Assembly (NCBI GenBank): GCA_947650285.1 | Contig: CANTFL010001429.1 | Span: 372,001 to 436,000, forward strand | Reading direction: 5' to 3' | Origin: Hyaloperonospora brassicae | Lineage: Eukaryota > Oomycota > Peronosporomycetes > Peronosporales > Peronosporaceae | Length of the DNA stretch: 64,000 bases | Shown: one piece after another, positions 14,198 through 24,599 of the stretch | How the letters are laid out: each line of letters opens with the position of its first letter | How positions within the stretch are numbered: the first letter of the stretch is position 1 | The notes under the pieces: generated by a model | Databases searched by the model: none | The model's input: only the letters and a program-made list of their open reading frames with translations | Told to the model about the DNA's origin: nothing | Translations under genes and position numbers: made by a program

Positions 14198-14350
14198 ATG
14201 ACTACACGAAAGGAAAGAAGCGATAATCTATCTGAAGGGTTTGGTTATAAGTCCACTCTAGACCAAGTCAATCGAGTGAACACCTACTGGTCCAACGAGT
14301 GTAGCATATCCACTTACGGCCCAAGGCTACCTCTGCCATTAGTTAACTAA
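14198..14350 (+). CDS. 51-codon ORF inside left arm, possible Gag N-terminus
   Basis: It starts with ATG (MTTRKERSDNLSEGF) and ends at TAA 14348-14350. It is conserved in the right arm (34756-34908, minus), with the stop shared. Because it follows the LTR-like stretch and, in the right copy, precedes recognisable Gag capsid sequence on the same strand, it may be the start of a Gag polyprotein that now ends early. No motif identifies it on its own. Confidence 0.3.
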   Translation: MTTRKERSDNLSEGFGYKSTLDQVNRVNTYWSNECSISTYGPRLPLPLVN

Positions 14351-14472
14351 TTTTAGTCTCCGTCCGAGTACACCGAAGATTGCATCCTGCAAGCTGATGG
14401 GTACATCAGGTAAGTCAAGGTGTATACGCGGCATCGAGGTACCCTCCCTGTTTGTCAGCGTTCCCGGACAGT

Positions 14473-14684
14473 GAGTATTTTGGAAGCTCATCCCTCAGTT
14501 TTTCCTTGGGTTCACCACATGAAAACTTGTGCTACAATATGAACATCACGTACGATCTCGTAATTTGGTTGCTGAAACACATCAGCTTAACAACTCATAC
14601 GGAATATAGTATAATATGAATGGAAGTTCATCCCCGGTGTAATTTACAATTTTTTTGTCGGTCACCGACCGACGTGTAACTCTG
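14473..14684 (-). mobile_element. Decayed LTR edge, chromovirus-like
   Basis: Read on the minus strand, this fragment begins TGTTACAGAGTTACACGTCG, close to the first bases of the 45954-46426 LTR (TGTAACGGGGTTACACGTCG). The similarity continues upstream of the LTR edge into the leader of the antisense ORF. The rest of the LTR is hardly recognisable, and the fragment ends where the left inverted-repeat arm begins. Confidence 0.5.
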
Positions 14685-14804
14685 TAACATTTTTCCCCAC
14701 CAAACCTGCGTTATCACAATACGGTAATAGAATTGTTTACTTGAAGAGGACGGTGTGTGCGCGCTAAACCTCACGATTTATTTAAGCACTTAAAAACAAT
14801 ACAC

Positions 14805-15057
14805 TACAACCTCACGAGTCTCAAACGCTTTCCTCCTATCTCGATCTCGATGAGGAGTTGAACAATGGTAGCGATACCAGTGTCCATGGTAAAGAAAGGA
14901 CAAAGTCAACCCATATGTGCCTCTGGCACAATCTCATTCGGAACTCAATACGTCCGTCATACGTGGCGAAACCGACGCTCCCGTGAAGCATCATCATGCT
15001 ATCGATGCTGGGGATATTATCGTCACCAACCCTCTCGATAAAAATTAATATCTGATT
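14805..15057 (+). pseudogene. Decayed 5' part of the antisense accessory ORF (homolog of 44493-45845)
   Basis: The plus-strand reading from about 14810 gives PHESQTLSSYLDLDEE followed by GSDTSVHG, matching residues 5-31 of the 450-aa antisense protein (PNESRTLSSYLDLDED, GSDNSVHG). After a frame change, residues about 53-82 are matched by TDAPVKHHHAIDAGDIIVTN (14971-15030) and PLDK. Upstream non-coding sequence also aligns, including gtgtgtgcgcgctaaacctc. The position corresponding to the ATG is mutated and a TAA follows the second block. It is a relic of the same gene family, antisense to the neighbouring LTR edge, just as in the intact copy. Confidence 0.7.
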
Positions 15058-15340
15058 TCGCTGCTTGCAGTTGTCAAAGTGTGCGTCGTCGGGTGAAACG
15101 GACTTTGCCAGAGGATCGATGCCCGAAAAATCCTTCCACGGCTTGAGCATCCACTAAGTGCGTAGACCAAACTTCGCCAGGTCGGTATGATCAAGTTTTC
15201 TTTCGTGAAAGACAAGCGCCAAACCGCGCGAACGCGACGCGTTAGGTTTTGCAGCACTGCGTACCGCTTGCTCTAATTGCGCTCCCACAAAACCTTTCAA
15301 GCCTAGTACCAGTGGTACGCAACGCCTTCCGAAGGCGCGT

Positions 15341-15880
15341 ATGAGTCATGTCCAGCCTTTCAGAGCCGTTCCACACCTGAATAATCTACGTCATGAATAT
15401 TTTAAGGTCTTCGCGGGTCATTTAGCAACTCTTTCACCTGTTTACGTTTATCAAGTTCAGCCCACCGGCCAGCTGCGACACCATTCTTGGCTTCGGCGAA
15501 TCCTTCTTGTCAATACAGGCAGGAGACGAGTACTGAACGATGGAGTCTCTGTCGTTCATCTCGGTCCGCGACATGCACATGAGCTGTACCAGGCCATTTA
15601 CATCGTGGTTCGTCAGATGTTCAGTGCACTTTGGGTAGATCGAATTGATGGCGTTCGGGTTATCGATCGTCCTCTACTGCGCGACGATCTCCTTGCCCTC
15701 ATCGCGCACTATAACCGTCTTCAAGATGATTGTCAGGCAGAAAGACTCGTCCGTGATGGCCTTTTCCGTCTCGCACTGCGCAGCAGTGGGGGGTTAAACC
15801 ACATCCCGTTAAACAAAAAGCATCTATGGCAGCAAGTGAGTCATCAGACGCCCCTTAAAAAATTACCAGACGCACAGTGA
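15341..15880 (+). CDS. 179-codon ORF, unidentified
   Basis: ATG-started and uninterrupted. I do not recognise the protein. It is basic (many Arg and His), with a helical Leu-rich middle (LYQAIYIVVRQMFSALWVDR at about residues 82-101) and a C-terminal stretch rich in Leu, Arg and Asp. No signal peptide, zinc finger or transposase motif is visible. It follows the decayed antisense-ORF relic on the same strand and may be a second piece of that gene family, but I could not align it with residues 84-450 of the intact copy. A Gag-like origin or an old host exon are alternatives. Confidence 0.4.
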   Translation: MSHVQPFRAVPHLNNLRHEYFKVFAGHLATLSPVYVYQVQPTGQLRHHSWLRRILLVNTGRRRVLNDGVSVVHLGPRHAHELYQAIYIVVRQMFSALWVDRIDGVRVIDRPLLRDDLLALIAHYNRLQDDCQAERLVRDGLFRLALRSSGGLNHIPLNKKHLWQQVSHQTPLKKLPDAQ

Positions 15881-16639
15881 ATGGCCTATCATCCCATTTA
15901 CAGCGTCGATCTAAGACGACGCAAGTTAAGCGCAACAACAGTCGTCTTCCCCGCAAGGTCATAGAACACGCCGGCGCACAAGCGCTCGTTCCTTGCAGGA
16001 TAAATACGTTCCTGGATGCGATTCTTCAATTGTCCAGGAATTCTGCCTAAATGAATATCGACCGCAGTGACCCCGACCACCTGAGCAGGTCAGCGACTTA
16101 TTTTGCATCCACAAAAAGTCAGCAAATTATCACTAGAGTTGATATTAAAATAAGCAGAAGTACTTTATCGTGTGTATATGTGGCACCTGCTCACCTGATT
16201 GAGTCGTGGAAATTGGCCACCAGAACGAAAGTGTGACGCCCATTAAAAAACCAACCGAGTATTTTGAAGTGGCTGTGACATAGAAGTGACGGCTGCTGCG
16301 TTGTCATCCGTGTCTAAACGACACTTCCATCAGCATTGGGACGGTCTCCTGCTGTCGTGTAGGCCGTGTACTCTTGTATATAGAGAACTTGTGGTGAAGC
16401 GACTAGAAAAATTCGCGATAGGAGACCTGATCTCGTTCCAGGTACATCCGAGTCAGTTAATGGTTCGCAGCGCTGGTCTCCCACAACTGGCCAGATCACG
16501 TCCATTGAGCTGATAAGACAAAAACCGGATATCAGATCGGAAAGGATGGGAACTGCGACATTGGGTTAAAGTATGACGGACGAAGGGCACGAGTCATGGA
16601 GATGAGGTCACTGTTAAGAAAACGATTACGCTGGTGATC
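15881..16639. other. No gene seen
   Basis: Frames of 60-75 codons overlap on both strands with no recognisable product. The sequence has retroelement-like base composition and probably belongs to a decayed element end. Confidence 0.4.
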
Positions 16640-16915
16640 AAGAGCGATCGCAATCAGAGTAGTGCGTACCACACCTTTTGATCCGCGATCGGCAAGGTGA
16701 TCACGATCAAGGAGAAGATCGTGATCGTGATCGGTGTTCAGGTATGCGATCGCGATCGAGTTGGTGTGGACCACGATAACCGGTCGCGATCAGAGAGGTG
16801 TGTACCACACCAGGTGATCCGCGATCAGCAAGGCGATCGTAATCAAGAATGCGATCGCGATGAGGATCAACGATCAGGTATGTGATTGCGATCAAGCTAG
16901 TGTGGACGAAACGAC
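16640..16915. repeat. GATC-dense tandem duplication
   Basis: Two related units with a period of about 138 bp (TGATCCGCGATC at about 16679 and 16817) contain many GATC, GATCGCGATC and CGATCGCG palindromes, plus the inverted pair GTGTGTACCACAC. The block stands out from its neighbours. Translations are Arg/Asp/Ser-rich on both strands, as expected from GATC repeats, and are not taken as coding. It lies 3' of the relic A integrase and may be that element's 3' non-coding region. Confidence 0.65.
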
Positions 16916-17640
16916 ATGATATGCAACTAGAAAGTCGAATGCGATCGGAGAAGTATATCAAGTGTTTGTCACGCAAGTACAAGATTGCTACCTTCTGGAG
17001 AGAGCGACGCGTGGCCTGTGATGCCTGCGGTATAGGGATAGGAATAAGTTTGTTGGGTTCGATGGGTTACCATTGAACAGGGTCGAAATTGATTTCAAGT
17101 ACACGGGTCACTTTCTCTTCCGGGTTGGATCATCGGCCACCCGACGTCAATGAAGTTGCATACTTTAATCAGGTTATATTCCTGGATTGTTTGGCCGGGG
17201 ATCGAAGACTATCAAACAACAACCCAACTGCGACTGGACGCAGGAAACTCTATGTGGTTAAGTACTCAAGATCTCGAGACGGCTCAAGTGGCTAGAAGGC
17301 TCGCAAATTAAGATCTATATTTGAACAAGGCGATCTGTTACAGATCAGGGTGACTCATATCGAGCACCCTACAATTATACAAGTGTTACTGTAAAGAACT
17401 CCACGAGATCAATTCAACCCTGATCGTAGTGTGAAGATTTCCACACCGAGATCGAACCTCCGCCCCATCGTAACCACGGTCCAGTTTCCGTTGACACGAG
17501 TCCACCTGATATATTGTAATTCGACCCACCGACGGGTCACAAGGTGAGAAAGGCTCTCGAAAACCCGAAACGGAGTACTTTGCCGTTAGTCGGTCGTCCA
17601 GGCACCAGTGTAGAGCTATGATCAAATTTATAAGAGAGCG
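16916..17640 (-). other. Probable decayed 3' end of relic A
   Basis: No readable domain. It lies directly downstream (minus strand) of the integrase C-terminal region of relic A. Short readings with many stops occur in all frames. It is assigned to the element only by position. Confidence 0.3.
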
Positions 17641-18560
17641 ATCACCACTCCACCACACCGCCATCGTCGTGGATCTCGATCTCGCAATGCAGTACTCCCT
17701 AAAGGTAATGTAGCTTCCAAAGTTGATCGGGGTTTTAAACCGTGGATCAGATAAAATGGGGTGTTCCCGCAAATTCGGTCGTGTGCGGTGTTAATCGCGT
17801 ATGTTAATCGTTCGGCATATTCATCCTAGTCTCTCTAATTCTCGTCCGACACATACATCTTGGTCGCTCTAGTTAACGTCTGTACCATTCGCTCCGCTGC
17901 GCCGTTTGATTGTAGGCTCCAAGCCATTGTAGCTTGTTGTTTTTGGCCTACGATACAATAAACGAATGAAAGAAATCAGACAAGAACCCTGGCTCTCGAT
18001 CATGACGAATTGCTTTACTTGCGCCAAACCTTCTGAAAACACATTCTACGTGATTCCCCACGACCGTTTGAGCGATTCAAGACGCACTCGACTTCGCGAC
18101 CACATATCCGGAGAACAAGTCGACTAAGGTTAGCAGCTCCGTGCTTCCTTTGAACGATCTTGGCAAAGAAGGAATATGATCCATCGCCCGAATCTGAAAA
18201 GGGTACGTCGCTTCTATGTTACCCGGAGAGCTACTACGATCGCAAGGGCGTCCTTTACCTGTTTCACAATCTACACACTCTCCCACATATCGTTGCACTA
18301 TTCGATATAAACCTCTCCAGTAAAAATTTGCCCTGATCCGCTAATAGGTTTGACCAATACCCTGGTGGCCGCCCTCCAAGCTGGTATGATATTGATGTAA
18401 AAATCTTTCGGCAATAGCTCCGAGATCACGAACCGAACCATCTCTACGCGATATTCTGACTTTGTGGCTGCTCTGGAACAAAATAGTAACAACTCATATT
18501 GATCAACTTCATAGTCCGGCCTGATCAAGGCACATGATTTTACATCCGACGATGTAATCG
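17641..18560 (-). pseudogene. Relic A: Ty3/gypsy integrase
   Basis: Read on the minus strand through several frameshifts. An N-terminal linker (FCSRAATKSE) leads to a zinc-finger end QRYVGECVDCETGKGRP. The catalytic core then has first Asp in RAMDHIPSLP, second Asp in AIRHDREPG and the Glu in NGAAERMVQTLTR, followed by TPFYLIHGLKPRSTLEATLP and a DPRRW stretch. A frame jump at about 18400-18300 changes the expected GGHQG region. All three catalytic residues can be read, but the gene cannot make a protein. Family: Ty3/gypsy integrase, which inserts the element cDNA into the genome. Confidence 0.85.
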
Positions 18561-19990
18561 TGGATACATCCCCAGTCGGATAGATCTTCAAAGTAAAAAT
18601 CCAACTCTCCTCATCTTGCGCTTCTTTGATCCGCTCCAATCGTATCTGTTGTACGATCTCTTCTTGGACAATTTGTGGCAAATGGCGTCGTCGTGCGGCT
18701 GCTCGTGTAATTGCAGCTACTCGCCCCATCTCATTTGTCTTGCAGGGCATCATAAACTCGTCCAGCCGATTCAGGGTAACTAGATTTTTGGCGATATGTG
18801 TCATCATTCACTACCCAACCTTTCTCTTTCTGTAGAGCTTCATTTGCCAATTTGACTGCACTCGCGTTCCAATCGCTTTCTGCATGCAAAAAATCATGTT
18901 TGGGCTAGAAACGGAGTTTCATCATCGCTTTATGTCGCAGCGATCGTAGACCCGGTGACTTGTAATTGATCTCTCCACGCGTCTGTCTGATCACTAAATT
19001 TGAATCTCCGCATATGATCACCCTTCCCCTTGTCTGACCAGTCAACAAAAAAAGCATAGAAGCAGTCCTCCGTACTATGCCTCGTTAACTGTTGGATCAT
19101 GGATGAACTTAGAAACGACTGCCACTACCTTCCATTCTGTCGATCTCCATACGATCGCGCTTCATGCCCCGCATTTCCTCTTTACTTTATCAGACCCGTT
19201 AAAACTAGCCACCCATAGATTCTACTCCTCCTCGACCGTAGGTAGAGGCATACTCGTCGTTTTTCGTGGTTGTTTCCGTGGCGCAATCGCGATCAAATCT
19301 CGTACCTTTTCGCCGAGCAGTTATACTTGCCGCCAGAGTACCCAGTTTTGCATCTTCACCCTTCTCACACCGACGGACCTCCAATGTTCATTTCGAAAGC
19401 AATGAAGCCCATCTATCTAATCTCCCGTTGAGGCTGCAAGATTGGAGCAACCCGACTAAGGTTTAATAGCCCGTCATCACGGTGACTTTACGAGGGAACA
19501 GCATGGTACAACATATGTCGAGCATCCTTAACAATGCTAAAACCTACTTATCCACCATGTCAAACTTTAATTCGTCGGGCTTGAGTGTACGTCTAAAAAA
19601 GGTGACCGGTCAGTATACCTCCCATGTTTCTGTATCAATTCCGTTGACATGGTTTACTTGCATGCATAAAGCACAATCACCGGCGGTCGAATAGGGTTGA
19701 ACTGTTTCAAAATGGAGGGAGTCGATATTGTCTGGTGTAAGAAGGTGAAGGCGACCGTTGCTTTCCCCCAGCGAATTCTACATTCCAGATCGTGATCGCC
19801 CCCAGAAATTGGGTACTGATTCGATCGCTCTTATTGACAATGTGGTAAATTCTGTCTCTTATCTGCCTCCAATGGTTTTTTATCTTCATGTGCTCATTGG
19901 ATCACGTGATAAATGGCTTCTCGTACAGCACTGAGGCGTACACCGAAAAGTCCTCGATGAATCAACTGTGATAGTTGAGGCTACCAAAAA
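18561..19990 (-). pseudogene. Relic A: RNase H and linker region
   Basis: Minus-strand readings in shifting frames include FIEDFSVYASVLYEKPF (end of the RT thumb/tether, about 19.98-19.92 kb), the RNase H core string VIICGDSNLVIRQTRGEI with nearby SDWNASAVKLANEAL (about 19.02-18.84 kb), and an open stretch to 18807 with EEIVQQIRLERIKEAQDEE before the integrase zinc finger. Many stops and frameshifts interrupt it. RNase H would remove the RNA strand during reverse transcription. Confidence 0.7.
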
Positions 19991-20038
19991 ACGATTAAAT
20001 CGATCGTGCAAACGAGGAAATGGTAAAATTACCAATGA

Positions 20039-21053
20039 TTATTGATCCTTCGGGCCCGCTTCCAATCCAGCTAGTGATACTTGATGGCCCAGATAGTCTA
20101 TTTTAAGCCGTCCCCAGAAACTCTTTGCCAAACCGATCGATAGATTCCACCGATTACATACGTCCAGCAACCGTTCCACTTTACAATAGAGAGATTCCCA
20201 CGACTCGGCCGGTATCAGTATATCGTCAATATATGACCTTCGACCAAGAAACGACGCCTTCATGTCAGAATCTGGTTCACCGTCGGAAAACACATCGATA
20301 AGATCCGATGGTCCCAAGGCGATCGTAGCTGGACGTGTACTAATCTTCAAATACCCATATAGCGCTTTGGCGATCAGGCGATGATAAATCTGCGGCGCGT
20401 TTTTAACCCAAACGGCATCCTCATCCATTAAAACGTCCTGATGGTGTAATAAATGACGTAATTTTTCTGGCTCGCTCCGTCATCCCCACCACCCACAATC
20501 CACTTGCCCAATACAAGGAACCGTACCACATGGCTTTATCCATTTCATGCAGCAAGTCGCAGATCAAAAACATGTGATAAATCATCAGTCTCGTCAACTG
20601 GTTCACTCGTCTATGGTCGATGCACAATCGAATGTCCTCTCCATTCTTCTTTATGATCACCACGATTGGCGATGCCCGCGGAGAAGTGGACGGGCAAATT
20701 ATCTGCGTCGTCAATAATCCACTTATCAGATCAGTCAGCTTTTTGCGAAACTTGGGTGCTACTGGTCGTATCCTTTGTGGAATCGGATTATCATCTCTGA
20801 CATCAATATCACAGACTGCTCCACGAGCCGTGGGAGGTAGGGCATTACCCTTGCCGATTAGTAGACAGCAATTTGCCGATATCAACTTCCGCAACTTCTC
20901 TTGATCACTTGACAGTGGCTTCCCCAGATCGCCCACTTGAATGTCATCGAGAGACATCTCGGTCGCAGGCGTAACCACTTCCGGTAAGATCGCCATGTGC
21001 TGATCGACATCTTCGGCGTACAAATCTCCATTTTTGTTACGAAACGTCGACAC
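20039..21053 (-). pseudogene. Relic A: reverse transcriptase
   Basis: Two minus-strand frames, 21053-20421 and 20428-20039, overlap and together cover the RT. Visible motifs are SPRASPIVVIIKKNGEDIRL, CIDHRRVNQLT, a SLYWASGLW stretch matching the usual SLDLxxGFW, NAPQIYHRLI, and the catalytic YIDD with DILIPAESWESL following. The LDYLGHxV-type motif appears as IDYLGHQVSLAG. The frameshift lies between ITPSGRF and the NAPQIY block. The family is Ty3/gypsy. YIDD is intact although the ORF is not. Confidence 0.9.
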
Positions 21054-21204
21054 GGTAGAAGGTTCTGCATCTGCCTTTCTTTATCCATCACAGAGAAGTC
21101 ATCCCATTTCACCGGTGAATCGGAATTTTCTGGTAGCCCATTATCCATGATCGCAGTCCTATCTGTCTGACAGCTGGACTCTCCTTGAAGTAAATCGTTG
21201 ACCC

Positions 21205-22480
21205 TCACTCGATGTCTTTACCATCTACCGTCTTTACTTCAGGGCTTGGCTCATCATGCCAATCTCGCGAATGATCACCCTCCATACACCCTTGGTTTGT
21301 AGAGATCGACGAAGAGACTTTTGTTAGTAGATATACATCTTTTTCGTGCTGCACACACTGCTCTTTTCTGTCCCTCGCGATCTCGTCAGAATGATTTGTA
21401 GACTGCTTTTTTCTCTTGACCATCCATGGTCCGTATCACGTCTGGTTGATGGATGGAACGTGTTTGCCCGCGATCAGATCCATCGCAATCGGTCTTCCCT
21501 GTCACGGTCGACATTACCACTATGCTAGCCTCCCTCGACGTGATTTTTACACGCTTATCGTCTACCGTCTCGTCATTTGTATGCTCCGTCACAAGTACCT
21601 TAATCAATTGTTGGTCGTTCTTCATGGCGCGATCATCGCTTTCATTTTCATCTATATACTGCAACGTATCTTCGTCGATCACGACTCGATCAGGTCGCAA
21701 CTCGTCAGCACTGCAGTCGTTTGCCTCTTCTTCTATCTTCAATGCTTGGCGTTTTTAAAATCTTTCCACGTAGGATATGATCGCTGATAAACCAACGGTT
21801 GTTTATACGCGGCGGGCAAGACTTCCTTCCGATCGGTTGTAGCCTCGAACGCTAGTGTTTGCCATTCTTTATAACGTCGCGACCCCACCGACACATGCCC
21901 CTGCAATCAAGGTATCATGGCCGCTACCAGCCACAGTCCTAGCGAGGTTCCCCAGATTAAAATCACCTCGCGATCACCGATGTTGGTGAGCTGCAGATAG
22001 ACGATCCTGCTATGCCCGTTTGTCACAGTTGGTACCCACTCCACGTCTCGTCTTACCCAAAGTTGAGCTCTTGGAGGCGCGACGCCTACTCTCACTTCTG
22101 ATGTTTTGCCGACTGAGATCATTACGTGTTGATCATTCAGGTTGATCGCTTAAAATGTTGATCTACAGAGTTGCTTACGCCCTGCGAGATCAATGCGGAC
22201 TTCATCGGGTAGACGTAGCGTTTGTCCGCTGAATTCATGCGAATCCCAGCTAAGCCCATGAAGTCCGTGCCTAGTAAAGCCGCTTGAACTGCTTGATCAC
22301 CGACGCACACGTAGAAATAATATACTAGTGACTCTTCCAATGTGATCTTGATATTCGTGCTCTTAACCGTCAAGAGTGCGTTTCTACCTAAAAATTTAGG
22401 ACTTCTTGTTCGGACCCCATGCTTGCCTTACATAAGGACGAGGTCTTTGGTCGATGAACATCTTAACTCGGCGTCCACGC
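21205..22480 (-). pseudogene. Relic A: protease and PR-RT spacer
   Basis: Minus strand. 22373-22137 carries LLGTDFMGLAGIR, the C-terminal part of a retropepsin (the GTDF motif), after a broken upstream half. 22122-21907 continues as VGVAPPRAQLWVRRDVEWVP, a spacer conserved between PR and RT in this lineage, to my recollection. 21742-21205 is acidic (many Asp and Glu) and precedes the RT. Several stops break it. The retropepsin would have matured the Gag-Pol polyprotein. Confidence 0.65.
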
Positions 22481-23111
22481 TCAGCACGCAGCCTCTGCGA
22501 GCGTTGTTTTGTTTGTTGGCACAGTCGCACTATTGTCAGAGATCCGCCTCGTCTGGTCGTTATACCGCTTCAACGCTCCAATCTGGGCCGTCTGGTGGCC
22601 CTTCACTTACGGTGACGATGCGGCTGTCAATCGATATTATAAGCAGCGACAGCGAGCTAGTGCGGACGACTATGGCGAAGACGTGGGATACCATTCGGCG
22701 GCCGACCAAGGTCTTAAATCTTCTAGGAATTGAGCTGTCCGTTTATTCCGTTTTCTTTCGACTTCGAAATCTTTTGTCACTCTATCAATACCTTAGACTT
22801 CCAAGACATCCATTAAATATGGCGGTCCGTTCGCTTTCACAAAATTTGCACAATCTGCAAGCCCCTTGATTTCCACGCGGTTTGTTAATTTTTACTGTCT
22901 AGATACCACATCCACTGTTCCAGCATACTCCACACCGCCTTTGGCCTCTGGTTCAGGTTCTGCCGCTTTCTTTAAACATTCACTGAAACAAGTGATATTC
23001 GGGTCTTTTAACCCCAATAGTAAACCGGCCGCGGGCAAGCGTTGTAAGACGTTACGAAGAAGCGACGCAGATACAGATTAACGACCTAATTTTAAACTTG
23101 CGCCAACCGCT
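22481..23111 (-). pseudogene. Probable upstream part of relic A, unassigned
   Basis: A minus reading from about 23060 to 22690 is coherent but interrupted: LLGLKDPNITCFSECLKK, then VEYAGTVDVVSRQ, KGLADCANFVKANGPPYLMD and DRVTKDFEVERKRNKR. I cannot assign it. Its position suggests the Gag-PR junction or an extra ORF of relic A, but a host origin is possible. Confidence 0.3.
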
Positions 23112-23567
23112 ATGATTCCTGGTCACCTGGTTCCGAAAAAATTTAGTCCGGCAGAAGTAGTACCTTGGTCGTTGCGTCTTATTAACTCGTGGTTCATCGT
23201 GACGATGGTTCTTAATGACTTGGTTGACCGTCTAAAACTACCCAGGGGCAGGATTGGTCCACCGGACCGCGACGTCAATCGAGCTCTCAAATGAAAGTCC
23301 GCGCTTATACATCCAGCGATGCTCAATAACTTGTTGGCTACCGAGCATTTGGCCGTCGCAAGAATGTCAATTCCTCCGATATCATTGCGACTGGCGGGCG
23401 GGCTGGCAGACTTGATTGCCACCCACGAGCATTTTGACGAAGACCACATCCAGGCACTCTGGGAAGCGACCAACTGCTTGATAATATCCTATGAGCAATC
23501 GCGCACAAATGACTTCTTCTCCTCCTACTATAAGGCTTGGGAAATATGTAAAGGCTTAGCGATTTGA
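23112..23567 (+). pseudogene. Plus-strand open frame with one stop, unidentified
   Basis: One frame reads from ATG 23112 to the stop at 23565-23567 with a single internal TGA at 23292. It starts MIPGHLVPKKFSPAEVVPWS and later reads LADLIATHEHFDEDHIQALW. It runs opposite to relic A, directly upstream of it. Composition looks protein-like (Glu/Asp/His/Leu-rich, helical second half). I know no family for it. It might be another antisense-strand ORF of a retroelement or a displaced host fragment. Confidence 0.3.
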
Positions 23568-24599
23568 TTGTAGCAAAAGGAAGCGGGTAGTCTTTAAGTG
23601 AATATACAAGGGTCAATGCGACCTAGGAATCTTTCTGGATCACTTCTTCCTCCATATTTCGCGCCCTCTCTTCGTGGTGAACTGGTACCCCGAGCGCGAT
23701 AAAGGGTTAACCCCGGTCGAACTAATTGACGCTCTTTGAATCTACGACTCTGCATTTCCATAGTACACACAGTTTTGCTTGAAATTGATTACCTATCCAG
23801 TCATATTGCTCCCTCGTATCAAAAACAAGTTCGTTAAGTATTATCAGGGTTGATAAACTTAAATACATTTATTTCTTTTCTTCTTCTTTTTCCTTGTTTC
23901 GTCCTGTCTGCTCTTCTTGTCTTCATTTAAGACTTTATTTTTTCATGTTCAGATAATTTAGATTTAAATTGACCTTTATCCGACCTAGGTCAGCCTCGAG
24001 GATCTGAACTCTACGCATGAAGAAGCCAAGTGTGTCCTTAAGAGACCAGGTCCATCAACGAGGGATATATGTAAACAATGGGGAACCGGGTCCACAACTG
24101 AAGTTTCAAAACGTTTCTCACGACAGACTAGGGTGAACCACCTAAAGACTTAGAAGCAAATTAATATTTTTTGTTGCTCTGCAATTCTTCGAAACAGCGG
24201 TGACTTTTCTGATTGCGTTAAATTTCCGCAGTAAGGGTCCACCATTCAACTCCACATCTTCCACCCATAATATTCTTCGTACCCTTTCTAGCGAAGCACA
24301 TGTTCTCTTCGCTGTCGTTTGTATCGTGTCTTCTTGTCAGCACGACTTTCCATAACTTCTTCGACTTTATATTCGTCTTTCACTAGTTTCCGCGCCCAGC
24401 TGACTACGAGAAAAACCATTTGTCGGAGACTACCCGGTCGTCTTAGCCCACTGTAATCGTGTTATTTGGGTGATTCGAGAACGTCTTGAATCTTTTGAGC
24501 TAGTATAAATGTACTGATAGGGGTCGTACGGTTATTGGGGGGATGAGGAAACCCCCAGATCCCACTCCCAAAGGGATACCGACACCCCGAGCCCCACGG
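23568..24599. other. No gene seen
   Basis: Contains a C/T-rich tract (about 23870-23930) and, from about 24530, runs of G and C (ggggggatgagg, aaaccccc, ccccgagcccc) that border the hAT relic. Nothing else is recognised. Confidence 0.5.

Larger units (their letters stand above)
13477..14472 (+). repeat. Left arm of a ~1-kb inverted repeat
   Basis: This segment is the reverse complement of 34634-35630 with only scattered base differences. The first ~20 and last ~20 bp are more diverged and mark the edges. In order it holds the end of a Gag-like frame with a Cys/His cluster (to 13646), a ~20-bp minisatellite (13670-13840), an AT-rich LTR-like stretch (about 13850-14110) and a 51-codon ORF (14198-14350). 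The order looks like coding end, LTR, start of next coding region. It may therefore be an LTR junction of a retroelement in the plus orientation, but no LTR ends or target duplication were found. Confidence 0.85.
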
